Shown: positions 38,444-61,339, counted from the first letter of the stretch. The stretch: DNA of 64,000 nt from Rhineura floridana (GCF_030035675.1 NC_084486.1:62477230-62541229), one strand, 5' to 3'. Notes: generated by a model not told the origin, from the sequence alone. Numbers and translations are program-made.

Positions 38444-38804
38444 AAAAAAATGTGTGTGTTGGGGTATCATCATTGCTGGGGGTGGGGTGAGTGGATGTGA
38501 GATTCTGTTATGCCGTTCTGTTAATCTTAGGGGGGGGATTCTACTACCCTCAGTGTGTGTGCGCTTATTTTTAATGTTGTTTTAGGCTACTTAGATGTGC
38601 AGCAGCCAAAGCCAGCACCTTGTAGGCAATTGTTTTTTTTAAAAAAGTAACTAAAATGTAATTGTAGCAATTACTTTTGAGTAAAAGTAAAGTAATCAGT
38701 TACTTTCAGAGCAATTGCAATTGTAACGGTAATTACTACTTTTTGGGGGCCATGCAACTGTAACTGTAATTTATTACTTTTTAAAAGTAATCTTCCAAGC
38801 TCTG
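38033..38804. mobile_element. hAT element, non-autonomous, intact ends
   Basis: It starts CAGAGCTTGGAAG and ends CTTCCAAGCTCTG, perfect 13-bp inverted repeats. The 8-bp flanks GCCACTTC (38025-38032 and 38805-38812) are identical. Both ends are rich in GTAATTACTTT words in both orientations, so the subterminal regions pair extensively. A (TA)n tract lies inside. No transposase frame is present. Confidence 0.9.
38408..38437. repeat. (TA)n microsatellite
   Basis: About 15 AT dinucleotides inside the hAT element. Confidence 0.98.
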
Positions 38805-39432
38805 GCCACTTCCTCCAATATATCTGCTTCTTAGCTGGAAATTTTGCGTGTCACTGATATACCGAATCTGTATTTGTTGAAGAAGATGTGCTTAGGGGCT
38901 ATAATAGCACTAGGTCAGCAGTTCTTATATGTTGATTCATCTGGTGTTGGAAGTTTTACAAACAAGGAATGGAGCTCTGAAAGCAAACACACTGACTTAT
39001 AGAAAACTAGCTGTATGTTCTAGTTTTACTGCAAATTAAGATGTTACTGTAACATCCTGCAATATTTCTGATGCTTACCACTTGAAGTAAATGAATTTGT
39101 TTGACAGGAGACAGGAATCAAGATTCTGATTTAGATAGGTTTAAAAAAGATATATTTCAATATATCATCATTCCTATACTAACAAATAGATTTGTATATA
39201 CATCCCTTAGGATGTGACAATGCTAATCTGGTCTTATAGATCTCTTTAACTGCCATGACCCAATGCTGTTGCTATCGTAGATTTTGTAAATTTGGCCATT
39301 TGTGTGTGTGTGTGTTCTCCTTTTGGATATTGTACTCAATTGATATCAATTTGGAGTTGCTTATTGCTTGTATATGCTGCAGTAGGTTTTGTGTAGCTTT
39401 CTGTAAAAATAGGCATCTAGTCATATGGTTTA

Positions 39433-40163
39433 GCAAATTATTTATTTATTTATTTATTTAATTTGTATCCCGCCCTTCCTCCCAGCAGGAGCCCAGGGCA
39501 GCAAACAAAGCACTAAAACACTTTAAGACATTATAAAAACAGCTTGTAAAATACATTAAAACAAAACAGCATTAAAAACATTTTAAAAAACAACCTTAAA
39601 AAGGGTTGAAAACATTATTAAAAACATATTAAACAATTCTGACACAGATGCAGACTGGGATAGGTCTCAACTTAAAAAGCTTGTTGAAGGAGGAAAGTCT
39701 TCAAAAGTCACCGAAAAGATAGCAGAGATGGCGCCTGCCTAATATTCAAAGGGAGGGAATTCCACAGGGTAGGTGCTGCCACACTAAAGGTCCATTTCCT
39801 TTTTGTACAGAACGAACCTCCTGATAAGATGGTATCTGCAGGAGGCCCTCACCTGCAGAGTGCAGTGATCGACTGGGCATATAAGGGATAAGACAGTATT
39901 TCAGGTATCCTGGTCCCAAGCTGTATAGGGCTTTGTACGCCAAAACTAGAACCTTGAACTTGGCCCGGTAGCAAATGGGCAGCCAGTGCAATTCTTTCAG
40001 TAGCGGAGTGACATGTTGGTGATAACCTGCTCCAGTGAGCAGTCTCGCCGCCACATTTTGCACCAGCTGCAGCTTCCGGACCAACCTCAAGGGCAGCCCC
40101 ACATAGAGTGCATTACAGTAATCCAGCCTAGAGGTTACCAGTGCGTGTACAACAGTGGTCAGG
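39433..40163 (-). mobile_element. L2-like LINE 3' end
   Basis: The minus strand encodes GLPLRLVRKLQLVQNVAARL and ELHWLPICYRAKFKVLVLAY, the C-terminal part of ORF2. The 3' UTR is CTGGGAGGAAGGGCGGGA and ends in TTTA repeats. The frame is broken before the normal C terminus. Confidence 0.88.
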
Positions 40164-40842
40164 CTAAATTAGAGCGCTATCTTTTTTCATATGGGGGCCT
40201 CTGAGCTGCAAGATGGACAAAAACTTTAAAAGGGCTGTGTCTATCCATCACTTCATGCTCAATGGGGGTGAACAAGTTGAAACTTAATCCATATATGATG
40301 TAAGCTGTTCAGACACTTGCCTGAACACATGAAGGTTTTATCTGGATGGGGCAGAACTGAGAGCCACCCAAAGACTCAGCCAGTGGGATGGAAGGAGGGA
40401 GGGCTCTGTGTCTGCCCCTAATGATTCCTCCTCCCTTTTCAAAGGGGAGACAAAAGAGCCTGGCTTAGCAGCATCCTTCCTACAGCTGCTTCTGCTCCTT
40501 TCCTGGGGGAGGAAAAGGGAGGGGGGTCACATCCGTTATTGACGGGGAGATCCTCAACAAGGAGTGCCAAATTAGAAAACTGAGATAAATGGGCTTCTTC
40601 TTGGGATCAGAAGGGTGTGAGCTTTTAGTTCAACAGAGCTCTTCCTCACCAATGCATCCTTTCTTGATTCTAGAGAGGATTGATCTTGCATTCGACTGTT
40701 GTAAGCCCATGCTTCATTTATCTGTATTGGCAACTAAAGGGGCACCTGGAATTCCTGTGAGCCAAATTTAGCCCCCAATCTTGATCTATGTGTAAAGTTC
40801 ACTGAGATAATATATATGAAGCATGTAGAAGAACTAGATATA

Positions 40843-40990
40843 CATTTTATTTATTTATGCCAATTTTTTTATCCCCACTGTTCAGCTGAAAAGGCTTCCA
40901 GAATGGCTTACATAAGATAATAACAAACATGACAGTTCCTACCCTCAGGGTTACAACCTAAAAGACACAACACATATGGAAAAACAATGA
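40843..40990 (-). mobile_element. L2-like LINE 3' tail
   Basis: ATTTATTTATGCC, TGGCTTACATAAGATAATAA and CCTACCCTCAGGGTTACAAC are the reverse of a tail also found at 44752 and 55105. Confidence 0.6.
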
Positions 40991-41112
40991 GGAGGGAAAA
41001 GGAAAACAAGCAAGCTGATTGTTACCGTTGTTATATTGGCCAGCTTGAATTGAAACAATGCAAGGGGGGAGAAGAATCCAAATGTTATTGTAATTTTATT
41101 TATTATTATATG

Positions 41113-41275
41113 GTTAAAGTGTTGGACTACGACCTGGGAGACCAGGGTTCGAATCCCCACATAGCCATGAGGCTCACTGGGTGACCTTGGGCCAGTCACT
41201 GCCTCTCAGCCTCATGAAAACCCTATTCATAGGGTTGCCATAAGTCCAAATCGATTTGAGGGCAGTACATCTATT
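41113..41275 (+). mobile_element. Sauria SINE with internal deletion
   Basis: GTGTTGGACTACGACCTGGG, box B GGTTCGAATCCC, then GTGACCTTGGGCCAGTCAC and the Bov-B-like GGGTTGCCATAAGTCC. About 30 bases are missing before the tail. Confidence 0.85.
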
Positions 41276-41369
41276 CTCTATCCCATCTTTCCTCCAAGGA
41301 ACTCAAGGGTGGTGTACATGGTTTACTCCCTCTCTGTTTTATCCTCAACAGCCCTGTGAGGTAGGTTAG
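41276..41369 (-). mobile_element. 3' part of a LINE-tailed tRNA SINE
   Basis: CCATCTTTCCTCCAAGGAAC and CAACAGCCCTGTGAGGTAGG match the tail half of the SINE at 12958. Confidence 0.65.
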
Positions 41370-41950
41370 CCACCTATCACCAATCCAGGGTCTCATCCTT
41401 GTCACTCCAAATGCTGTATCACCTGTGTGTACCTCAGGGAGACAGCTACTTTTACAAGCACTAGGACAGGCAGGACATATTACATCAAACAGAACATCAC
41501 CTGCAGGTCCTGCAATATAGTTTACATCATCAAATGCAAAAGACCAGGATGTCATATACAATACGTAGGAAAAACCACAACTGATCTATGCACGTGCTTC
41601 AGGAACCACAAGTCAGCAATCTTAACAAAAAAAGTGGCGCAACCAGTTGCAAAGCATTTGAACATTGAGGGTCACAGCCTGTTTGACTTTTCCATTGCAG
41701 CGATAAGATCCAGCAGCATTAACTAAAGGGAGAACTTTTGGATTTACTCTCTGGACACATTGGCACCACATGGCCTGAACCTGGAGGACAGTACCACCAC
41801 TACTTAGCTTCTGCAAATGAAGCCCCTCTGGGCATTCCATCCTCAAAGCTCTATAACTGCCCCCTTGGTAACAGCATTTGTATGTTAGTAGCTGATGAAG
41901 GCAGAAGCTGAAACGTTTTGTTAATACAATAAAAACCTCTGTTTGGTTAA
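41370..41950 (+). mobile_element. Penelope-like element, GIY-YIG endonuclease end
   Basis: The frame at 41427-41726 encodes a GIY-YIG-type nuclease region: NIVYIIKCKRPGCHIQYVGK with the downstream FRNHKSAI and KHLNIEGH. This is the arrangement in the C-terminal endonuclease of Penelope-like retroelements. The 3' end has CTGATGAAGGCAGAAGCTG and GAAACGTTTTGTTAATAC, a tail typical of these elements. The reverse transcriptase part is missing, so it is 5' truncated. Confidence 0.8.
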
Positions 41951-42047
41951 TCACAATTACGTTTGTATATATATATACAAAAAAAACATATATACATAAA
42001 TATAGGGAGTGGTACTGAAGGGACTACAGAGGTACAAATTAACATAG

Positions 42048-42905
42048 AAGGCATAAAATCAGTGTCAGGCTCTACCCTCAGTCCCTCCCAAAGGCTCTTC
42101 AGAACAAGATTGTTTTCAGAAGTCTCCGGAAAATCATCCGGGAAGAAGCAGAACAGGCTACTTGGGGTAGGGTATTGCAAAGCTTGAGGGCCACAGCTGA
42201 AAAAGCTCTCTCCCGTGTGCCTGTCAGTCTAACATCTTTCATTCCAGGCACACAGAGGACTAAAGGCAGATGATCTTAAATCCCGGGCAGGTACATACGG
42301 GCGTAAGCAGTCCCTCAGGTATATTGGTCCAAAGCCATTTAGGACTTTAAAGGTCAGAACCAGCAGTTAGAATTGAGCCCGGAAACAAACTGGGAGCCAG
42401 TGGCATCAATAAAGCACAGGGGTGATATGCTCCCTGCGCCGTGCTCTAGTTAACATTCTGACTGCTGCATTTTGAACCAACTGTAATTTCTGAACTGTTT
42501 TCAAAGGCAGCCCCACATACAGTAATCAAGCCTCAATGTCACCAATGCATGTGTCACTGTGGCCAAGTCAACTGCTTCCGGGAACGGATACAGCTGGTAG
42601 ACCAGTTTGAGCTGGTCAAAAGCACTCCTGGCTACCACAGCCACCTGATATTCAAGCAGCAGGGCAGGATCCAGGAGGACTCCCAAACTGTGGACCTGTT
42701 CCTTCAAGGGGAGTGCAACCCCATCCAGAATAGGTTGCAACCCCATCCCTGGTGCAGTTTTTCCTTTGACCAGCAGTGGTTCCATCTTGTATGGATTAAG
42801 TTTCAGTTTCTTAGCCCACATCCAGCCCCTCACAGCCTCCAGGCACCAGTTTAGGATGAGCACTCCCTCCCTGTGATCGAATAGAACTTGAAACAGTCTG
42901 ACATG
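42048..42905 (-). mobile_element. L2-like LINE fragment, diverged
   Basis: The minus strand encodes KKLKLNPYKMEPLLV, PLKEQVHSLGVLLDPALLLE and FDQLKLVYQLYPFPE, the region after the reverse transcriptase catalytic motif. The C-terminal part downstream is recognisable at the DNA level (TTGGACCAATATACCTGAGG) but heavily broken. It is an older copy than 20456-21799. Confidence 0.8.
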
Positions 42906-43318
42906 TGTTTTTTTTACTGTAGATTTTATCAAGGGGCCAGAGAAGGTATAATCTACCCCCTTATGAGGCAGTTATAGTTTTTTCTTTGGGGGGGTCCAAC
43001 AAATCCATAGCCGAACAGGTGGCAATATATTTGAATGTAGTAGTATCTTATACATTCAAAGATTAGCTCTTGAATCATCATCTCTGTTCTTTTTATTTTG
43101 TGATTATGTATTTATACAGTTTGTTTATACACTTTCCTTAATGTTTGGTAGAGCTCAATAAAATGTTGTTGTTGTTGCTTGCCTGACCATGTTAACTCAG
43201 AAGAAACTATTGGTACTATCAGCTGCTGTAGTGGTTTGTTGGCTTTTCTTCAGCTGAGTAAAACAGCAGAATCTGTCTCCCATGCCAGGAGAAAGAAAAG
43301 GTACAAGCTCACATGTGA

Positions 43319-43475
43319 TAAGAATGTAAGAAGAGCCTGCTGGATCAGGCCAGTGGCCCACCTAGCCTAGCATCCTGTTCTCACAGTGGCCAACCAGAAG
43401 TCTATGGGAAGCCTGCAAGCAGGACCTGGGTATGAGCATGCTGTCCCCTCCTGCAGTTTCCAGCAACTGGTATAG
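43319..43475 (-). mobile_element. CR1 3' fragment
   Basis: GTAAGAAGAGCCTGCTGGAT, GGCCAGTGGCCCACCTAG and CCAGCAACTGGTAT match the CR1 tail of 5825-6520. Confidence 0.85.
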
Positions 43476-44394
43476 CAGATACCAATATAGGAAGGGGGAA
43501 AGAGAGTTGAAAGAAGGGATTGGGGGAAAGCAGGTAGGTGTCTAGAGGCAGTGACCTCCCATTCTTTATATGCAAGACTGTCTTGCATCTGAGAAATCTA
43601 AAAATGGAAATTAGATGCTTCTGTCATAGGAATAATTAGGAGAGAGATAAGTTGAATGTGGGTTGGGAATAGAAAAGGCATGTTCTGTCTCCAAGTGGCC
43701 TGGTGATAAATCCAGGCACTGCTCTTGTCCCTGCAGTTTTTTCTACCTGAAAAAGCCATGAGATTAGAGGACTGCAGTGTGCCAATGAGAGAGACATTGT
43801 TCTGTTAGTGGCATGGTATAGTCTTTCTGCAGTCTCCCTGGGGAATACTGGCTGGGATGCTCTAGTCAGAATAAGATTTTTCCTCCTGTCTTACAGGATC
43901 ACGTCTCTATATCTCCCATACAATTTCAAGAAGAGTCAAGGAGATGGAAGCGACTAGCATTTGGGGGGTTGGGGTGTAATGGTGCTTTTAGTGTGTGGGC
44001 AGTCAGTTATGTATTCGAGTTTCACTGTTCTACTATGGTTGTGATTTTGGTGATTAAGTTGAAGTAGCTTCCTCTTAGCCAGTATGGATGTAATATGCAG
44101 AGGATAGTTATTCTGGTAGGCTGAACGGGACAGAGGCAAGTATAATTGGGAAGATAGGAAGCAGCAGGCAAAGCCTGTGTCCATGGTTTGCCAATCTTTT
44201 CCCTCCCTGATGATGCATAGTATTTTGTGAAGAGTTGGGAGTAGCAGCCTACAGCTGTCACTGGCTGAAACAGATCTGTGTCCATTTATCTATTTCTGTC
44301 TTGCTGAGTGTTGCTTGGCATTTGAGACCAACTCAGTGGCAATGGCATCATTTCCTTTAAACTAGGCGCAGAGAATCATTTCAGACTGTTGGCC

Positions 44395-44455
44395 TTGGGA
44401 GCTGGTGTCCAGCGATATCTGGAGGACCACAGGTTCCCCACCCCTGCTTTAAATC
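44395..44455. mobile_element. Partial hAT-like MITE, right end
   Basis: GGGAGCTGGTGTCCAGCG, then GGTTCCCCACCCCTG. The left half is missing. Confidence 0.6.
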
Positions 44456-44751
44456 CTGGAAAGATTGAGAGAGTTCTGAGCATGTAATGCTGCAAATGCC
44501 TATAAATAAATAAAATAAAGCTCAAAGTTTACACACCTAGCACTGCTTTGTCTTTTTTTACACAGCTATATTTTATTTTAACGTGTACACAAAGCTTTAC
44601 ATATAAAGTGCATGGAACAAATGTATATTTGATGTACACATGCTCACAAGAGCCTAGACCAAGATTGACTTTGGTTCCCTATGCCATGTATGTGGGTTAG
44701 CATTTGTTTGTTGCCATGATGAGAATGATGATGATTACAAGTATATCTTTA

Positions 44752-44900
44752 GTATTTTGTCCTCGTTCCTCAGCCATGATAGGTTCCCAGAGTGGCTTAT
44801 GTCATTCTGTAGTAAGCCAGTCCCTGCCTACAGGCTTGCAATCTAAAATACACAGCACAAAAGGAAAAGGGATTGGGTGGGGGAGCGAAAAAGATGCAAC
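44752..44900 (-). mobile_element. L2-like LINE 3' tail
   Basis: CCAGAGTGGCTTATGTC and CCCTGCCTACAGGCTTGCAA, family of 40843. Confidence 0.55.
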
Positions 44901-44964
44901 AAACCCAGGAACTGTTTCCTAGTTATAAACTTCTTAAAAGTGTTTTTTGTTTGTTTGTTTTTGG

Positions 44965-45095
44965 CAGAGAGGGGAGAAACTAGCTCCCTGCAGCTATTCC
45001 TTTTTGGGCTGATCGATGGGAGCAAGGTTGGTCTCCCACCTTGCCTTGATTTTCTTTTCGAAAAGTGTGTGTGGGGAGGAACCTTCTAATAGCCC
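44965..45095 (+). repeat. Low-copy repeat shared with 63265-63381
   Basis: CTCCCTGCAGCTATTCC, GGGCTGATCGATGGGAGCA and GGTTGGTCTCC align in order with the later copy. The family is not recognised. Confidence 0.6.
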
Positions 45096-45239
45096 TGATC
45101 CATAGCAGAAGCCAAAGTGTGCTGTCCTTTAGCTCTGCAGTCCATAGGCAACAACTGTAAAAGTACAGGCTCAGTGCAGCTTCAGCCATGCAGTTGAAGA
45201 GGTTGATGGAAGAGTTCAAATCTGGCCAACGGGCTGTTC

Positions 45240-46890
45240 ATAACTGTTGCTTAGTTGATTGATTGGTTGATTAAAAAGAAGTACCAACTTGTGTCTTCTT
45301 CCTAACCAAACTTTATAACCAGAATACATTGTGAAAAGCAAGTAAATTAACTAAATATGGTAGTTTTCCCAACATCATGATCAGAATTATTACTCGCATG
45401 GAGAATGGTGTCTTCTGAATAATTGTCTGAATAATAATAATTGAAAGATATGCACATGTGGTTCTCTCACCGCCCCCACCCAATTTGTTTTGTCTTGATT
45501 CAAAAATCGAGCATATATTATTAGAGTGTTCAGGCCTAGGGGCACCAGCTGTTTGCCATACTTACCACCAGATCCACAGTATCTCTTGACTTTTTTTACA
45601 TTTGAAAAACTTCACTAAATCATGGGAGTGTATGTTTAGTCTAATTAGAAGCTCAAATAGTGTCAAAGTCCAACTGCTTTCTTGCTACTATGTAACCTCA
45701 TAATGCTAGATTAAAGCTTGTAGTAAAACATAAGTGTCTGGAAACTATGTACAGGTCAACTTTTTTACTGGTTTCCAGTTGCAAATTAGCAGTTCTGTAG
45801 AGTAATATTATCGTACTGAACGTGTCTTTGGCTGCTAGATAAGTGTAACAAAGTAGTGTGAGGACAAGTAAACTGTTTCATTATCTTGGCATTTTGCAGC
45901 CTGCTGTAGCATATTGCTGGGGGGTGAAGAAGCGAAGGAAGGCAGCTATGTAGCCTTCTGCTCACCCTGGAAATTTAAAAATAAAAGGGCCTTTCCATGG
46001 GTTCATTCTGTCGGCCTGCAAAGGGCTATCAGACTCAAACACGTGTTGCTTGGTCTACATTAGGTAGATTTGGGCAGAAGCTGCATGTTGGACAGTGCAG
46101 GTGAAAAGTCAAGGTGCCCTTATGGGGAAATGTTTGGCTTTCTATTTGTCCTTTTTTCCACCTGAGTTGCAGACTGTTGCATCCTGGTCATGTTGGAAGC
46201 TAGCGCTTCAGCTAACTATTCCTATCTTTATGAAACTGTTGATGGAATACACATTTGATATCTATGTCAAATGGCTAAGGTCTTTTGTAGCTAAAGTTAG
46301 CATGAGAAGATTACCATAGGCTGTGCCAAAAATGTAACCTCAGGCCAGTGCTAACAGTTCCATGTCACACACTAAGGACTGGCTTGTCAAAAATGTAGCA
46401 TCAGAGCCATTTTCAAGGGAAGATAATGAGGTTTCTCTCCTCAGCCCCCACTACCCTCTCACACATGTAATTTTAGTGGCATGTTGTATTTCAGATGTCA
46501 ATCTTTTCTCAATACTGCTACAGTGTTTGACACAATATAGCTTAGCCAGTTATCTTACAATCACACAGAATGCATAGGTACTAGTGCCAAAACATACAGG
46601 AACTAGAGATATGTGAATTCTGTATTTTGTGTTATTCTGGCCAACTTGTCTAAAGCAGACATCTCATTTATGAAGTACATCTGTACTGATGTTCTGCTTT
46701 GCAGAAATCTATTTAGCCAAAGTTTGGTCTCAGGTGCTTTATCAGCTGAATGCCTTGATCAGTTGCGCCATTCATCCTGTGCCTCATTTCTCAAAGCAAC
46801 TGCTCAAAACGATTTTTTGCATTATGTCACCAGGTGTGTGTGTCTGTGTGAGATATATCACTTGTTAGTATTCTCCTAATACTGTAATTC
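45240..46890. other. Sequence before the first visible OAT exon
   Basis: This should be intron of OAT. I see no repeat terminus and no match to the OAT N-terminal exon. Confidence 0.4.
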
Positions 46891-46911
46891 TCTTGTCTAT
46901 TTTTTCCCTAG

Positions 46912-57511
<10,600 letters not shown>

Positions 57512-58650
57512 AGACACATTGTTCAAAGTCTGCCTTCAGCTTGATTCCAGCATGCTACTACAGAAGCAATGTTTAGACCCCCCCTTAAGTTTAATAATTT
57601 TCATCCAATCATTCATGTTGGGTGCAAAAACTCAAGCCTTCTAAAATCAAATACTTTTAAACTGTTTTACAATGTACCTAGAGAAAGCAAATGACTAATG
57701 GATTTTGTTTATTGTGACTTTGAAAAATTTGTTAGGCTGCACTCTATGAATTATGCATTTGAACATCTCCTCTTACATTTCAGCCAAAGTATAAATTATA
57801 TAAATCCACTGAACTAAATGCTAACATTTTAAGCTATTTTTAAAAAATGACCCTTTTTCTTTTGCCATTTGGTGCTGTATGGAGGACTGAAATCTTACTG
57901 TTGGTGCTAACATTGTATCCTGATGGGAAATCCTTGCTTCAAAGGATCAAGAATGGTAGAACCTTTCACCTTTTTGAAATGAGTATCGGTTCATAAAGGT
58001 GGATCCAATGAAATATCTTAATGGTCAGTGTTTTGTTTCTGTAACAAGCATATACCTTGCATTTTAAGACTAATGGTGAAACAAGCATATGTGATTTTTC
58101 TCATCTTGCAGATTATAACAACAATTTGAATGTAAAGGTCAAGAATGTTCTAAAATTCATACTTTTTTGTTTAAATTGGAGTATACATAGTTTGTTAATT
58201 ATAGCTAGTGTAATGTGTCTATTGAGAGAGATGTAATTTCATTATCAGAAAGCATTTCATATTGGAAACTTTAATCAGGACATTATTCCTTATGTCTCCT
58301 CCCCCCTCCTTGAGTCTTCTGAAAGCAGTGTTTTATAGTATATGTGCCTGAAGATTTTTCACTTAAACCTTTCCTTGGCAGTCATTTCTCCTGTTGGATG
58401 CATGCTAATTACAGTTACCATTCCAAACTTGGCCATTCCAGACACTTTACTCTTAACAAGCTGCTATTGATCAAAATATAGAAGGTGTAATTTGATATTG
58501 CTGTGTGACTGCTATCATACTACTATATGCAATAGTGAGAGATGCATTTACACAGTTTGGTTTCCCTTTGGATAAGAAAGTACTGGAATCTTCTGTTACA
58601 CCTGTGATGTGTTTCATTTATAACTATACAAGCAGAACAACGTGGAAGCA
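57512..58650 (+). other. OAT 3' UTR and flank
   Basis: The OAT 3' UTR should begin here. No AATAAA was seen in this stretch, so the transcript end is not placed. Confidence 0.4.
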
Positions 58651-60720
58651 TTCAAGTGCTCCTGTACAAGGCAGTGATTCCTAAACGCTTTCTTCACCTC
58701 CAACTAGCCCATCATTTGAAAATGCCACCTCTTTCATTCTGTCCAGATTTAAATTTCAAGACTGCTGTTTCTCATGCACAGCTGCTGACAGCATGTCTCC
58801 GAGTCTGCTGTTCTTGCAGACGAATTGCCCATTCAAGGGTGTGTATGTGTGCCTACGCTGTCAAGTCCCTGAGAGTGTGAACTATGCTCCCATTTGGGAT
58901 CAGAACTCTCTCCATTCTTTCTGCAACCTGAGTGAGGAGTTTTATATCACCCTATGCCTTTTTTTTGGTCTTACTTCTCCAGCTTCTTATCAGTGCCTTA
59001 AGTGCTGTCAGGCATAAGTCCTTGGTCATCTCTTGCTGGACCTTAAATGCCCATTGGCAGGAAGCTCTTTCTCCATCATCTGGGCAGTGGCTCTGTGCAT
59101 CCTGGCCAACAGCTGATCCCATCCTACAGCAGTGTTGCAGAGGCACCAGGAGCAGGCTGCTCTGCTGTTCCATTAGCCAGGTTCCTCTTTTTGGTCTGGT
59201 CTCCTACTGGGGACTTATCAGCCATGTGGAACTCTGGAAGGGGGGGCATCCACACTTGTTAAGAAACACTAGTGCTTTTGGTCAGTGCCCTGACCTCTCA
59301 TCCACAGGAAAAAAGTGACCTAAAATCAAACAAGTACTGATAAATTGCTAGTACTACAGAATCATCAGCTCATAAGGAAGATGGCTACCTTTACTGAACT
59401 TTAATCATCTGGTTCCCTCATAATCACTTTGGTGAGAGATAAATAGGATAAATTATTCTGCTCTTTGGGAAGGGCAGATGAGAATACTTCAAGGTAAGAA
59501 GTAGGTTAACAGAACTAAATGCATCCAAAAAGACTAATTGAAAATTGAGGAATCTACCCATTTGTCCATTTAAATGAGCTTCACTGTGTGACCAAACACA
59601 TTCAAAAGTACAGCTATGGTAACTTGATTTCCTGCTATTGTGGAAATGCATCTTGAAAAAATGATATTTCTTCTTTGTTAGAGGCTTAGCTGGAGGAAGA
59701 AGTGCCAGAACTGTCTCGTATTGGCTCACGGCTTGGGAAAAAAAGGATTGTCTGACTCATTTGCTGGAATTAAATCCTCTAAACTGGCAGATTATCTAAA
59801 ACTATCTTTAAAATATGGGTTGAATTGGTGGTGAGAGATAAAAGTACAGGTTCTGTTCTTGTTGAGCATGTCAGCTGCCCAAGAGAACGGTCATGGTGAA
59901 AGGTTTCAGTATTGCCAAATTGGTTGTCATGGTGGCTGATGGGTTGGCATCCTGTATCTACAACCTTTCTCCAGGAAATCTTCAGTAACTGATACGTTTC
60001 TCAGAAGCCTTTCATACTGATAATCTATACAGATTTTAGCTCTTTATTTTTAAATGCACTTCTGCATGATATAAACCAAATTGTTAGGACTTGTTTGCTA
60101 TTGAACAGCAGAGTTTTTACAAATGGCCTATTTAATGAGGAGCTGCTTAAATCAAGATGTAGGCAGCAACTACTAATGGAAAGGAAGAACAATATGAAGT
60201 GCAAATGTAATGTGTCTAGTTGGAGAATCTAACTCAATATTTTCTTATTCAGAAGGGATTTTTTTTAATAGCTGGGTTCTCTAGATAGAGAGTACATTTA
60301 TTTTTAAATGTAGGTTGTAGTCTAATGGTTTTCCTGGTAAGCCCATAACATGACTATCCTTTTTGTGAAACTGCCTTTGGTTGTAAGCAGCTTGACTTGA
60401 AACAATACTACAGGCTGACCAGGCCAGTGTGGGAAGTGGGGAAGTTGCTTTACCCACTGAGGTGGTCTGTAGAAGGAATCACTGGTAAGAATCCATGCTG
60501 GAGGTACATCTTGAGCTTATTGAAAAGGGTGGGTAATAAGAAATTGTTCTAAACCTACATTGTTTAAGAATGGTATGATATGGATTAGCTATGAATTGCC
60601 TACTGTTAATAGGAAGATGGCATGATGAGCCTTATTGTTCTAGTTGATTTCCCAAATAATTTGTGTAAAGACTAATCTTAGGAAATGGTGTACTCTTCTT
60701 TCCCAGCCAATCTTTTGTTT
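58650..60720. other. Intergenic, nothing recognised
   Basis: Overlapping open frames on the plus strand at 58656-59318 have no recognisable domain and no consistent codon bias. Confidence 0.4.
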
Positions 60721-60725
60721 TAGAC

Positions 60726-60858
60726 CAGCCTTTCCCAACCTGATGCCCTGCAGATGTTTTAGATTACAACTGCCATCAGCCCAAACAACTGTTGCTAATA
60801 GTCAGGAATGGTAGGAGTTGTCCAAGACATCTGGAGAGCAAGAGGCTGGGGAAGGCAG
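60726..60858. mobile_element. hAT-like MITE
   Basis: CAGCCTTTCCCAACCTGATG start and GAGGCTGGGGAAGGCAG end. Flanks TTTTAGAC and TTCTTGAC agree at 6 of 8 positions. Confidence 0.7.
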
Positions 60859-60905
60859 TTCTTGACTCATGAACACTACCAAAAACTAAAATTAACAGCT
60901 CGAGA

Positions 60906-61329
60906 CAGGGCTGTGGAGTCAGTACGCCAAACCTTCGACTCTGACTCCGTCTCCTCTATTTTTCTACTCTCCGACTCCACCCAAAATTGCTTCCACCTCC
61001 ACAGACGTGGAAAGGACTGTAAATGTCTTTTTAAATTGGAAGCTCTCATAGGAGCATTTTTATCGCTGCCTGAATATGCTCTGATCTTGGCGTCACAGCA
61101 TTTGTCTTCATCTGGGTCCTGTGTCATACACTGACACACAAAATGTTTTCCATCTTGAGTTATGGTGAAATGCTCAACTACAGCTGACTTCATGGGAAGC
61201 TTCTTTGACATTTTGAATTTATATTTTAAAAAATTTGTCAATCAAAATTTATTTTGAAGCCGGAGTCGGTACATTTCTGCTGACTCCGACTCCCCCAAAA
61301 TTGCTCCCGACTCTGACTCCACAGCCCTG
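60906..61329 (-). mobile_element. hAT element keeping a transposase zinc-finger exon
   Basis: It starts CAGGGCTGTGGAGTCAG and ends CTGACTCCACAGCCCTG or close to it (inverted). Flanks GCTCGAGA (60898-60905) and GTTTGAGA (61330-61337) differ at two C/T positions. Both subterminal regions contain repeated GACTCCGACTC words. The minus strand keeps a BED-type zinc finger, so it is an internally deleted copy of an autonomous hAT. Confidence 0.85.
61000..61211 (-). pseudogene. BED-type zinc-finger remnant of hAT transposase
   Basis: The frame includes VVEHFTITQDGKHFVCQC followed by ASNLKRHLQSFP. The paired cysteines and the later NLxRHL pattern fit a BED finger, the N-terminal DNA-binding domain of many hAT transposases. 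The catalytic part is absent. The frame stays open through the whole finger, despite about 70 codons. Confidence 0.65.
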
Positions 61330-61339
61330 GTTTGAGAAG

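Noticed and set aside
43179-43306. Candidate OAT first coding exon (AGAAAGAAAAG|GTACAA)
   Set aside because: The phase and donor look plausible but the upstream residues do not match the OAT N-terminal region.
58656-59318. Possible gene downstream of OAT
   Set aside because: Three overlapping frames, none with domains, splice structure or a recognisable product.
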